Shown here piece by piece: positions 33,937 to 42,104 of a DNA stretch of 64,000 bases. The position numbers and the translations under genes were made by a program. The DNA comes from an uncultured Dorea sp. Its GTDB lineage: Bacteria > Bacillota > Clostridia > Lachnospirales > Lachnospiraceae. The DNA lies in the NCBI GenBank assembly GCA_948602995.1, contig CAPEBR010000005.1:114516-178515 (forward strand), written 5' to 3'. A model generated the notes under the pieces. The model did no database searches. It was not told where the DNA came from and saw only the letters and a program-made list of their open reading frames with translations. Numbering within the stretch: position 1 is the stretch's first letter; every line of letters begins with the position of its first letter.

Positions 33937-34203
33937 AAGCGCTAGGCGCAAATCCAACGCAACTATGGCTATCAAATCCTAAATGGAACTAAAAATCCCG
34001 GACGGGACAAAGTCATCGCGCTGTGCATCTCCCTCAAACTAACTTTTGAAGAGACACAGCGCGCACTTACACTTGCAAATGCCGGAATACTGTATCCAAG
34101 AAGGAAAAGGGATTCCATTTTGATCTTTTCTCTGAAAAAAACTTTATCCGTGTCAGACACAAATATTCTTCTATATAAACATTCCGAGGAACCCCTGTCT
34201 TAA
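33937..34203 (+). pseudogene. C-terminal remnant of a helix-turn-helix regulator
   Basis: The plus-strand frame ending at TAA 34201-34203 reads AQIQRNYGYQILNGTKNPGR, DKVIALCISLKLTFEETQRA and ANAGILYPRRKRDSILIFSL. It then ends in DTNILLYKHSEEPLS. This is the C-terminal half of a family of XRE-like regulators common in Lachnospiraceae. The frame is closed by TAG at 33943-33945 immediately upstream, no start or ribosome site exists, and the N-terminal half is missing. A palindrome follows at once. Confidence 0.65.
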
Positions 34204-34206
34204 GCC

Positions 34207-34248
34207 AGTTGGGGACGGGGCATTTTTAAAAATGCCCCGTCCCCAACT
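34207..34248. repeat. GGGGACGGGG-family palindrome, copy 6
   Basis: A perfect 42-bp palindrome with AGTT outer stem. It lies 4 bases after the HTH remnant stop (34203) and 14 bases before the convergent small ORF stop (34263). Confidence 0.95.
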
Positions 34249-34262
34249 AGCTATTGTCTATG

Positions 34263-34418
34263 TTAAACATATAATTCCGCCAACATCCACATTCTATTTC
34301 CCGGCTGTCTCTGTTTTTTCCCCTTAGACTGTTCTTTTTCTTTTATTTTTTTCCTTTTCGCGAGGTACTCTTCCATTGATATAACTTCCGGATAATCCAT
34401 ATTTTTTTTCTGCTGCAT
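34263..34418 (-). CDS. Small basic protein, 51 residues
   Basis: ATG at 34416-34418 has GGAGGT 6 bases upstream. The product begins MQQKKNMDYPEVISMEEYLA, continues with a very Lys/Arg/Gln-rich middle (KRKKIKEKEQSKGKKQRQPG) and ends MWMLAELYV. It is probably helical and charged. I do not recognise it. The 270 bases upstream hold several A/T-rich -10-like hexamers and an AAGAAATTTCTT palindrome but no other gene. Confidence 0.55.
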   Translation of the reverse strand: MQQKKNMDYPEVISMEEYLAKRKKIKEKEQSKGKKQRQPGNRMWMLAELYV

Positions 34419-34689
34419 ATTATTACCTCCAATCTGCCATAGCCTGCATATATCTTAAGCTTAAGGCCTTATTCCCGCCTTATTATTATATGATCGCTTT
34501 TTAAAGTATATGCCTGCTACTTTTTCTGTTCCTTAGCATAAATTTATTATAAGAGGTAAATATGTCCCCAATATGGCAGATTTCTTAAAATATCATAAGA
34601 AATTTCTTAAAGTATGTGTGCTTATAATTAAATTATATCTAACATTTCCGCTATAGAGTGAAATAAAGCAGTGAACCAATTATATATCC

Positions 34690-36474
34690 TTATTTACCTC
34701 CTATCTGCTCCAGGGTTCCTCTATAAGTGTTATTCGTGTTGTTCCCGGAACTCCAGCCGGCAATGCCTCCCTTATACTCCCACTTTCCTTCTAATTCACA
34801 GGCCCTGACTTCACAATTTGCAATAGTCCCGGTATTGTTTCCGGCAATCCCTCCGCCACTAGTATAATAATCACTGTTAGCATTAATCTTCACAGTAATT
34901 ATCGTACATTTTATAATGTTTCCATCATTATATCCTGCGACGCCTCCTGCATATTGCCAATGATACCCCTCTCTTATTATTGCCAGGCTATCTTCTTCGG
35001 AGGTACATTCAATTACAGTCCCTTTATTATATGCACAGATACCTCCCACATCACTATTAGTTGCACTGGCTGTATTTCCTATTGTCCTACAGTTTCTAAC
35101 TGTTCCATAGTTAGATGATACAATAGCTCCTGTTTTTCCATTTGAAGACTTTAAACTACATCCCTTCACAGTACAGTTATTTATTGTACCATTATTAATC
35201 CCAACAATTGCTGAAATGTCGTTTACTCCAGTAAAAAAACTATTCTCGACATTCAGATTCTGTATCGTGCCGTCTTTTCCTACTGCGCTGAATATACCAA
35301 GATTAGAAGCGCCGTTTATATTAGTTGACACGTTGCTGATGCTATAACCCCCTCCATCGTATGTTCCTGTAAATGGCACATCAGCAGTAAATAATGGGAT
35401 AAATCCCGTTAAATCCGCATCTATATCTGCCGTCTGTTTGTAACACACCCCATTATGCGTCCCTACCTGCTCTAATTGCTCTAATGTAGAAACTGTATAG
35501 GGTGCGGATGGAGAGCCATTCCCCGAGTCAAACTCCGACTTCGCATAAACTGTAAAATAATCACTCTTTACTGTTGTTCCAGCCGCAATTACCTGGAAGC
35601 AATAGCTTCCTGGCGACACCTTATTGCCATTCGTATCTTTTAAATCCCATGTAACAGTTGCCGGCGTCTCCGGACTGAGTGTACCCATCGGATATGTACG
35701 GATTACTTTGCCAACTCCGTCAACTACCTGCGTTTTGACATCCATGGTCTTATAAGAAACCGTATAGCTATATATAGCCTGAGAACCATTCTCACTTAAT
35801 AGAAGATCTCCGCCGTCCGCCGTTGAAACCTCTCCGTCCACAGCAAAATTCTCGATTATAAGATTGAATGTCCCTTTTACACGATAGTCCGAATCCAACT
35901 CTGCTGTAATAGTAACTTCACCTGTATCCTTTGCTGTAACAAGTCCTGTATCTGAAACCGTTGCCCGCGAAGATCTGCTGCTATACCACGTCACCTTCTC
36001 ACGTGTTGCATTTGCCGGAATATAGCTTAGTTGAAGCTGTACTGTTCCACCAGGCGCTATTTTGCTTAAAGCTCCTGTAACCTTAAGTCCTGTCGGCTTT
36101 ACAGGTGTTGATGATGGCTTTTTCGCTGGTGTTGAAGGCGATTTATCTGGAACCTTTTTTGCCTTTACAGTCACTTTACACTTTAAGGTTTTTTTACCTA
36201 CTTTCGCCTTAATTGTCGCTTTTCCCTTTTTCTTTCCCTTTATGACGCCGCTCTTACTTACTGTACATACAGACTTCTTGCTGCTTGTCCATTTTGCCTT
36301 CTTTTTTGTACCTTTTACCTTCAGCTTAACCTTCTTTCCCACAGTGATTGTTGCCTTTGTCTTGCTCAGCCTTATTGCTGCTTCCGCCTGAATGCTGCCA
36401 ATTCCAAGTGAAAAAACCATACATAACATGATACCTAAAAGGAGGTTTTTACACCTTTTTTTCGTTACTTCCAT
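34690..36474 (-). CDS. Secreted protein with Big2-like Ig domains and GLUG repeats
   Basis: This 594-residue protein has a signal peptide (NLLLGIMLCMVFSLGIGSIQAEA). Two Ig-like Big2 modules follow (about 32-105 and 125-210), the first extremely lysine-rich (GTKKKAKWTSSKKSVCTVSKSG), with a Pro/Ser linker between. A further beta domain carries a FlgD-like ATVTWDLKDTNGNKVSPGSYCF strand (about 215-310). The C-terminal half (about 330-594) is built of GLUG-type repeats such as GGGYSISNVSTN and GGIAGNNTGTIANC. It is a surface or adhesion protein by architecture. No sortase or membrane anchor is seen. It ends shortly after the last repeat, which could be natural. Confidence 0.85.
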   Translation of the reverse strand: MEVTKKRCKNLLLGIMLCMVFSLGIGSIQAEAAIRLSKTKATITVGKKVKLKVKGTKKKAKWTSSKKSVCTVSKSGVIKGKKKGKATIKAKVGKKTLKCKVTVKAKKVPDKSPSTPAKKPSSTPVKPTGLKVTGALSKIAPGGTVQLQLSYIPANATREKVTWYSSRSSRATVSDTGLVTAKDTGEVTITAELDSDYRVKGTFNLIIENFAVDGEVSTADGGDLLLSENGSQAIYSYTVSYKTMDVKTQVVDGVGKVIRTYPMGTLSPETPATVTWDLKDTNGNKVSPGSYCFQVIAAGTTVKSDYFTVYAKSEFDSGNGSPSAPYTVSTLEQLEQVGTHNGVCYKQTADIDADLTGFIPLFTADVPFTGTYDGGGYSISNVSTNINGASNLGIFSAVGKDGTIQNLNVENSFFTGVNDISAIVGINNGTINNCTVKGCSLKSSNGKTGAIVSSNYGTVRNCRTIGNTASATNSDVGGICAYNKGTVIECTSEEDSLAIIREGYHWQYAGGVAGYNDGNIIKCTIITVKINANSDYYTSGGGIAGNNTGTIANCEVRACELEGKWEYKGGIAGWSSGNNTNNTYRGTLEQIGGK

Positions 36475-36508
36475 GATTACCCTCTTTCCTTTCTTTCATT
36501 ATAGAAAT

Positions 36509-36538
36509 ATTGTACCCTCCCCCCCATACACTTGTCAA
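36509..36538 (-). promoter_or_regulatory. Promoter of the Big2/GLUG protein gene
   Basis: TTGACA (36533-36538) and TACAAT (36509-36514) with an 18-base spacer that contains a G-run. Confidence 0.75.
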
Positions 36539-36604
36539 TTCTTTTTTATTTGTACTAACTGCAATCAATCAATAATCCGGTTACGTTTTCTATATGATTG
36601 TATT

Positions 36605-36636
36605 GAAAAACCGGGGCGTCCCTGCCCCGGTTCCAA
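36605..36636 (-). terminator. Intrinsic terminator after purA
   Basis: AACCGGGGC (36609-36617) pairs with GCCCCGGTT (36624-36632) and is followed on the minus strand by TTTTTC. It is about 30 bases past the purA stop. Confidence 0.88.
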
Positions 36637-36665
36637 ATCTTCTAAATTCTACTCCTCATATATCC

Positions 36666-37940
36666 CTATCTGTATATAATATCCTCTCTCCCCGGTCCAT
36701 TTGAAACCATGGTAATCGGGTATCCGATCTCGCCCTCTATGAACTCAATGTAGTTTCTGCAGTTCTCTGGCAGCTCTTCATAGTTCTTAATTCCCCTGAT
36801 ATCGCACTTCCATCCCGGAAGGCGCTTCAGCACCGGCTTCGCTTTTTCAAGCAGATGGGTAGCCGGAAATTCCTTTGTTACCTCTCCGCCAATCTCATAG
36901 CCTGTGCATACCGGAATCTCATCCAGATACCCCAGCACATCCAGTACAGTAAAGGCAACGTCCGTTGCGCCCTGAAGCCTGCAGCCGTACTTTGACGCCA
37001 CACAGTCGAACCAGCCCATACGTCTCGGACGGCCGGTTGTTGCGCCGAACTCGCCGCCGTCTCCGCCTCTTTTTCGAAGCTCATCCGCCTCCTCACCAAA
37101 GATCTCACTGACAAATGCGCCTGCACCTACTGCGCTGGAGTAGGCCTTGCATACAGTGATTACTTTCTGAATCTCATAAGGCGGGATACCTGCACCAATC
37201 GCTCCATATCCTGCCAGTGTAGAGGAGGAGGTCACCATCGGATAAATCCCGTGATCCGGGTCTTTCAATGTTCCAAGCTGTCCCTCCAGAAGGATGTTCT
37301 TTCCCTCTTTTACAGCATTATGAAGGTAAAGCGCTGTGTCGCACACAAAAGGTTCTACCATTTTCTTATATTCCATCAGCTCCTCAAAAAGCTCCTCCGG
37401 CTTAATCAAAGGCTTGTGATAGAGATGCTCCAGAAGCACATTCTTCTGCTCTGCGATTCTTACGACCTTTTCCTTCAGAAGCGCATCGTCAAACAACTCA
37501 CTCACCTGAAAGCCGATCTTTGCAAACTTATCTGAATAGAACGGAGCAATTCCCGACTTTGTAGAGCCGAAGGACTTTCCGCCCAGTCTTTCTTCCTCAT
37601 ACGCGTCAATGTTCTTGTGATAGGACATGACCATCTGCGCCCTGTCAGATACAAGAATCTTCGGCTGCGGCACACCTCTGTCCACAATTGACTGCACTTC
37701 TTTAAAAAGTACCGGTACATCCAGAGCCACGCCGTTTCCTATTATACTAGTCGTATGGTCGTAGAATACACCTGACGGCAATGTATGAAGAGCAAATTTC
37801 CCATAATTATTTATAATTGTATGCCCCGCATTCGCTCCCCCCTGGAAACGCACAATAATATCGGCCTCTCTTGCAAGCATATCCGTAATCTTGCCCTTGC
37901 CTTCATCTCCCCAGTTTGCGCCTACTACTGCTTTAACCAT
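36666..37940 (-). CDS. purA: Adenylosuccinate synthetase
   Basis: This 424-residue enzyme condenses IMP and aspartate with GTP, the first committed step to AMP. The P-loop is GANWGDEGKGKITD at the N-terminus. QGGANAGHTI, GSTKSGIAPFYSDKF, LEGQLGTLKDPDHGIYPMVTSSST and GATTGRPRRMGWFD are all conserved. TAGGAGG precedes the ATG. It is monocistronic with its own promoter and terminator. Confidence 0.97.
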   Translation of the reverse strand: MVKAVVGANWGDEGKGKITDMLAREADIIVRFQGGANAGHTIINNYGKFALHTLPSGVFYDHTTSIIGNGVALDVPVLFKEVQSIVDRGVPQPKILVSDRAQMVMSYHKNIDAYEEERLGGKSFGSTKSGIAPFYSDKFAKIGFQVSELFDDALLKEKVVRIAEQKNVLLEHLYHKPLIKPEELFEELMEYKKMVEPFVCDTALYLHNAVKEGKNILLEGQLGTLKDPDHGIYPMVTSSSTLAGYGAIGAGIPPYEIQKVITVCKAYSSAVGAGAFVSEIFGEEADELRKRGGDGGEFGATTGRPRRMGWFDCVASKYGCRLQGATDVAFTVLDVLGYLDEIPVCTGYEIGGEVTKEFPATHLLEKAKPVLKRLPGWKCDIRGIKNYEELPENCRNYIEFIEGEIGYPITMVSNGPGREDIIYR

Positions 37941-38008
37941 AATGAATTCCTCCTACATGGTATGAGTAACATCATACCGTCACTTTTATGATAAAATCAC
38001 CGATAGCC

Positions 38009-38037
38009 ATTATACTATATTTTTCCTGATATGTACA
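38009..38037 (-). promoter_or_regulatory. Promoter of purA
   Basis: TGTACA (38032-38037) and TATAAT (38009-38014) are separated by 17 bases. Confidence 0.6.
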
Positions 38038-38054
38038 TGTTTTTCGCATTTTTC

Positions 38055-38195
38055 GTTACTATTCACGACCCGGGAGGCTGTTCATAGTAAGGATTCGGGG
38101 CAGCATTCCAGGTTTTGCTGCGCAAAAGCCGTCCCTCACTTCTGCATCGTATTCTTATGGATTGCGCAGTCCAGCGCATTCCCGGCCATATGTTC
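38055..38195. repeat. Diverged GTTAC element downstream of cls
   Basis: GTTACTATTCACG...CATAGTAAG opens the element. Later CTCACTTCTGCATCGTATTC and TTATGGATTGCGCAG follow the order of the reverse-orientation 133-bp element. The right end runs into the cls stop codon and no target duplication is visible. Confidence 0.65.
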
Positions 38196-39758
38196 TTACA
38201 TAAGCGGCGCAATCAGTCTCAGCACCCTTCCAGAAAGCTTGGTGAAGAGCGTCTGCCCCTTTACTTCTATCAGGGTCATCTTATGGCATTTGCTCAGAGT
38301 CCGCTGGAAATCCCGCTCAATCTTGTCCACCTCTGAATTATTATAAATAAATGTCCCGCATTCAAAATGCAGGTAAAGGCTCCGGTAATCCAGGTTAATG
38401 GTTCCCACTGTCGCCGTGTCATCGTCCGATACAAACACCTTTGCATGGACGAACCCCGGCGTATACTCATAGATCTGTACACCGCTCTCAATCAGTTCCT
38501 TATAATACGTCTTAGCCACGGCAAACGCATACCATTTATCAGGAATATGGGGCATGATGATCACCACCTCTATCCCGCACTTTGCCACCCTGGTAAGGGT
38601 TGTGATCATCTCGTTATCAAGGATCAGGTAGGGGGTCATAATATGTACATATTTTTTTGCGTGGTTCAGAATGTGAAAATACACCTCTTCCCCAACATTC
38701 TCATTGTCAAAAGGACTGTCCGCGTAGGGGATGATATAACCAAGTTCTCTTCTTAAAACCTTTGCCTTCGGGGTCAGATATCTCCGGTAGTTCTCTTCCC
38801 GCCGTCCCTCTACATTCCACATTTCAAGGAACATCATGGTAAGTCCCTGGACAGCATCTCCTTTGAGCATTACCGCTGTATCCTTCCAGTGTCCGAAGCG
38901 CACTTTCCTGTTAATATACTCGTCTCCGATATTCACGCCTCCCGTAAAGCCAACTCTTCCGTCCACGACACAGATCTTGCGGTGATCCCGGTTATTCTGC
39001 ACGGTGGATAAAAAGGGCTTCATAGGATTCGACATCTTACACTGAATTCCAAACCTTTTCAGATATTTCGGATAATTGTAAGGCAGCATGGATATAGCGC
39101 ACATTCCGTCATACATAAACCGCACCTCCACCCCGTCTCCTGCTTTCCGTATCAGAATATCAAGAATTGTATCCCACATATACCCCTCTTCTACAATGAA
39201 ATATTCCATGAAAATGAATTTTCTTGCATTGCGAAGCTCTGATACCATCTGTCTGAACTTATCCTCCCCAAGGGGGAAATACTTTACTTCCGTATTCCGG
39301 TAGACAGGAAATCCAACACGTTTTGAAAGGTAATATGCCAGATTCGCGTTAGCAGATTTACTCGCCCACAGTGCGTCGACGATCGTTTCATCCTGACGCA
39401 GATAAGGCGCTGTCTCCAGCTTGAGCTTAGACAGCCTATCCTTCATATGATTGTTTTCCAACTGAGTCTTAACAAAGATATAGAAAAAAGCGCCCGTAAG
39501 CGGCAGCATAACTACAAAAAGCATCCAGGTCATCTTGAATGCAGGGTTATCCTCCGAATTAATGATATAGATGACTACTACGATCTCCAGGATCAGCATG
39601 ATGCCATACATATATCTGCTGTATTCCCCCAGATAAAACGGAATGCGCAGAAACCAGATCAGCTGCACCAGAATCAGCAGTAATATAATACCAGTACGGC
39701 TGAAGATAATACGGAACAGTCCTTTCTTAGCTGTTGCCGGCACTTCATTTTTATGCAT
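38196..39758 (-). CDS. cls: Cardiolipin synthase
   Basis: This 520-residue membrane phospholipase D-family enzyme joins two phosphatidylglycerols into cardiolipin. Two N-terminal membrane helices (about 12-60) precede two HKD motifs: HRKICVVDGRVGFTGGVNIGDEY and HAKVFVSDDDTATVGTINLDYRS. AAGGGAG lies 7 bases before the chosen ATG; a longer frame to 39824 lacks a site. It stands alone, flanked by repeat elements at both ends. Confidence 0.95.
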   Translation of the reverse strand: MHKNEVPATAKKGLFRIIFSRTGIILLLILVQLIWFLRIPFYLGEYSRYMYGIMLILEIVVVIYIINSEDNPAFKMTWMLFVVMLPLTGAFFYIFVKTQLENNHMKDRLSKLKLETAPYLRQDETIVDALWASKSANANLAYYLSKRVGFPVYRNTEVKYFPLGEDKFRQMVSELRNARKFIFMEYFIVEEGYMWDTILDILIRKAGDGVEVRFMYDGMCAISMLPYNYPKYLKRFGIQCKMSNPMKPFLSTVQNNRDHRKICVVDGRVGFTGGVNIGDEYINRKVRFGHWKDTAVMLKGDAVQGLTMMFLEMWNVEGRREENYRRYLTPKAKVLRRELGYIIPYADSPFDNENVGEEVYFHILNHAKKYVHIMTPYLILDNEMITTLTRVAKCGIEVVIIMPHIPDKWYAFAVAKTYYKELIESGVQIYEYTPGFVHAKVFVSDDDTATVGTINLDYRSLYLHFECGTFIYNNSEVDKIERDFQRTLSKCHKMTLIEVKGQTLFTKLSGRVLRLIAPLM

Positions 39759-39904
39759 ATCAATCTCTCCCTTGCTGTCAGTCAGGAACTGCCATTCCTG
39801 AATACCTCTGTGCCCTGCAGACAACCCTTTACAGATTGTCTGTGTTTAAAATCTTCTGTGGTACAGTGTACCACACATTTTATCTAATCTCAACATTTTC
39901 GCCC

Positions 39905-40070
39905 CTAGAGCGTATTTGAAAATTGCTTTCTGCCAAATGTGCGTCACAAATTGTGGGGAATTTGCCCCAAATGAAGGAGGCGTAGTGGGCTACGCTGACT
40001 GAATGCGGGGCAAATTAGCCGCAAAGTGGGGCGTGCAGGTGGCAGGAATGAATTTTCAAACACGCTCTAG
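39905..40070. mobile_element. CTAG-ended nested palindrome, 166 bp
   Basis: The 20-bp terminal inverted repeats (CTAGAGCGTATTTGAAAATT and a one-mismatch complement) enclose a second palindrome (TTTGCCCC...GGGGCAAA) and a tip hairpin CGTAG-TGGG-CTACG. It shares length, CTAG borders and the CGTAG/CTACG tip with the element at 24885-25051. A terminal fragment occurs at 693 and a collapsed copy at 61021. Confidence 0.88.
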
Positions 40071-40197
40071 ACCGTGTTTTTACATATTTTTCAGAATTTG
40101 TTTAAAAATATTTCATCAGTTCCCCTTTCCATTTTGCAAAAAAAGTATTACAATACACATATTAGGAAAATATAGCCAGATGAAAGGAGAAACTATT

Positions 40198-40539
40198 ATG
40201 GCAAAGTGGTTTAAAAGAGTGTTAGGCGCAGCCGCAGTTGGTACTGCTGCAGCAGGTGCTCTTTATTATTGGAAAAAGACAAAGGTTGACACTGACGAAT
40301 TCGAGGATGATTTCGAAGATGATGACTTTGATCTTGATGACGATTTAAAACCGGCGGCTGACCGTGAATATGTGTCACTCAATTCTGCCTCTAAGGGTGA
40401 AGCAGAAGAGGCTTCTTTGTCTGACGATACCGCAGACACTAGTGGAGATGACGAGGCGGCTGATGCCGAAGACAGCAAGGCGGCTGAAAGTGAAGAAGGA
40501 AACGCGGCCAGGACCGCGGCTTCTGAAGACGCAGAATAA
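40198..40539 (+). CDS. Small single-pass membrane protein with acidic tail, 113 residues
   Basis: ATG at 40198 follows GAAAGGAG. Residues 1-25 form a basic start and a helix (FKRVLGAAAVGTAAAGALYYWKK). The rest is disordered and very acidic (DEFEDDFEDDDFDLDDDLKP, then Ala/Glu/Asp-rich). The pattern is conserved in Lachnospiraceae but of unknown function. An extension to 40003 reads through a repeat and is rejected. Confidence 0.7.
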   Translation: MAKWFKRVLGAAAVGTAAAGALYYWKKTKVDTDEFEDDFEDDDFDLDDDLKPAADREYVSLNSASKGEAEEASLSDDTADTSGDDEAADAEDSKAAESEEGNAARTAASEDAE

Positions 40540-40583
40540 ATATTCATGTAACGATTCAGCAGGTATGCCCAGGGCTGCCTGAT

Positions 40584-40635
40584 GAAATTAGTCTAGTATA
40601 AACCGATTTAAATTGGTTTATACTAGACTAATTTC
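40584..40635. repeat. Perfect 52-bp palindrome between convergent genes
   Basis: Perfect 21-bp arms (40584-40604 and 40615-40635), GAAATTAGTCTAGTATAAACC on the left, surround GATTTAAATT. The right arm supplies the last codons and stop of the MocR gene. It contains CTAG near each end, as in the two larger CTAG elements. It probably terminates both genes. Confidence 0.93.
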
Positions 40636-42041
40636 AATCCCACCGGACGCCAGCATTCTGTCAAAGTCTTCACTGCTTCCCTGATCTGTCTCTCTGACAG
40701 ATTTGCATATCCCAGAAGAATCGTTGCCTCCTCCCGTTCCCTGGATCTGCGGATCTGGTAGGCCGACATGCCATATACCCGGATATCTCTTTCTTTTGCA
40801 CTTCTAACCAGTTCCTCCTCAGTCTTCCCATTTTTAAAAGCCAGAAGAAGATGTACGCCCGCATTCTCTCCCGATATGGTACATATCTTCAAAAGCGGTT
40901 TTAAAGCTTCAATCAGCACGTCATGGCGGCCCTTATACATAGCACGGGTTTTATTCAGATGGCGTTCATAATAGCCTTCCTCAATAAACCGCTGGACAAT
41001 CAGCTGATCCACTTTCGATACGGTTGACTGGACAAAGGAATGCTTCTCCTTGTATTTCCACATCAGATTCTCAGGAAGCACCATATAGCTAAGACGGATG
41101 GCCGGCGCGATGGATTTCGAAAAAGTACCCAGATAAATGACCTTATCATTCCTGTCATATCCCTTCAGGGCAGGAATCGGTTTCCCCTTATATCGGAATT
41201 CACTGTCATAGTCATCCTCAATAATATAGCGCTCCGGTGCCTCCTGCGCCCATTTTAAGAGCTCCAGTCTGCGCTTCATGGGCATGATAATTCCCGTAGG
41301 ATACTGATGGGACGGGGTCACATATGCAATATCTGCCCCTTCCTTACGAAGCTCGGACACCTTCATTCCATTTTGGTCCAGCCCTACGGGAACTGTATCG
41401 TAGGAAAGCCCTTTCATCACCCTGTATGCCTGCTTGTACGTCGGATCCTCAAAGCCAATCCGGAATCCATTTCCAAGAATCATGGAAAGGAGCATCAGAA
41501 TATAATCGCTCCCCGCTCCGATAATCACCTGCTCCGGCGAGCAGTCCACACCTCTCGCCTGATAGAGATAGCTGCAGATTGCACTCCGGAACCCATATTC
41601 TCCCTGGGAATCCCCTGACCGGAACAGCTCCGTCCGGTCGTCCATCAAAATCTCCTTCGACAACTTCCTCCACACAGAATACGGGAAACTCTTAAGATCC
41701 ACCCCATTTGGCGTAAAATCATACCGGAAGACCTTCTTTTTCTCCTTCGCAGCAGGCATCTCTGCCTTCTTCTGGCTGATATGATAAAGCTCCTCAATCT
41801 CCGCCACAAAAAAACCACGGTAAGGCTCTGCCTCCACATATCCCTCAGACAGAAGCTGCTCATATGCAAGCTCCACCGTACTCCTGCTCACCTCCAGATG
41901 CCTGGACAGCGCCCGGGTAGAAGGCAGCCTCTCACCACAGGGAATCCTTCCGCTCCGGATCTCCGAACGGATATAACGGTAGATCTGCTCATAAAGAGGA
42001 GTCCCCGAATCCGTCTTCAAATTCATCGTAAGCTCGTTCAT
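40623..42041 (-). CDS. MocR/PdxR-type regulator (GntR HTH fused to aminotransferase)
   Basis: This 472-residue protein has an N-terminal GntR winged helix (about 12-80: LYEQIYRYIRSEIRSGRIPC and RLPSTRALSRHLEVSRSTVE). A fold-type I aminotransferase domain follows, with the PLP lysine in YLGTFSKSIAPAIRLSYMV. Such proteins often regulate pyridoxal phosphate or amino-acid genes by sensing PLP. No pdx gene is adjacent, so its target is unknown. Confidence 0.92.
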   Translation of the reverse strand: MNELTMNLKTDSGTPLYEQIYRYIRSEIRSGRIPCGERLPSTRALSRHLEVSRSTVELAYEQLLSEGYVEAEPYRGFFVAEIEELYHISQKKAEMPAAKEKKKVFRYDFTPNGVDLKSFPYSVWRKLSKEILMDDRTELFRSGDSQGEYGFRSAICSYLYQARGVDCSPEQVIIGAGSDYILMLLSMILGNGFRIGFEDPTYKQAYRVMKGLSYDTVPVGLDQNGMKVSELRKEGADIAYVTPSHQYPTGIIMPMKRRLELLKWAQEAPERYIIEDDYDSEFRYKGKPIPALKGYDRNDKVIYLGTFSKSIAPAIRLSYMVLPENLMWKYKEKHSFVQSTVSKVDQLIVQRFIEEGYYERHLNKTRAMYKGRHDVLIEALKPLLKICTISGENAGVHLLLAFKNGKTEEELVRSAKERDIRVYGMSAYQIRRSREREEATILLGYANLSERQIREAVKTLTECWRPVGLKLV

Positions 42042-42060
42042 TATCCTTGCCTCCTGATCG

Positions 42061-42102
42061 AATTGGGGACGGGGTATTTCTAAAAATACCCCGTCCCCAA
42101 TT
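42061..42102. repeat. GGGGACGGGG-family palindrome, copy 7 (compensated variant)
   Basis: The core reads GGGGACGGGGTATTT / AAATACCCCGTCCCC. The usual CA/TG step is TA/TA on both arms, so pairing is kept. It ends 2 bases before the glnS stop. Confidence 0.95.
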
Positions 42103-42104
42103 GG

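Noticed and set aside
40003..40197. Upstream extension of the acidic membrane protein
   Set aside because: It is translated from the CTAG element; the ATG at 40198 follows GAAAGGAG.
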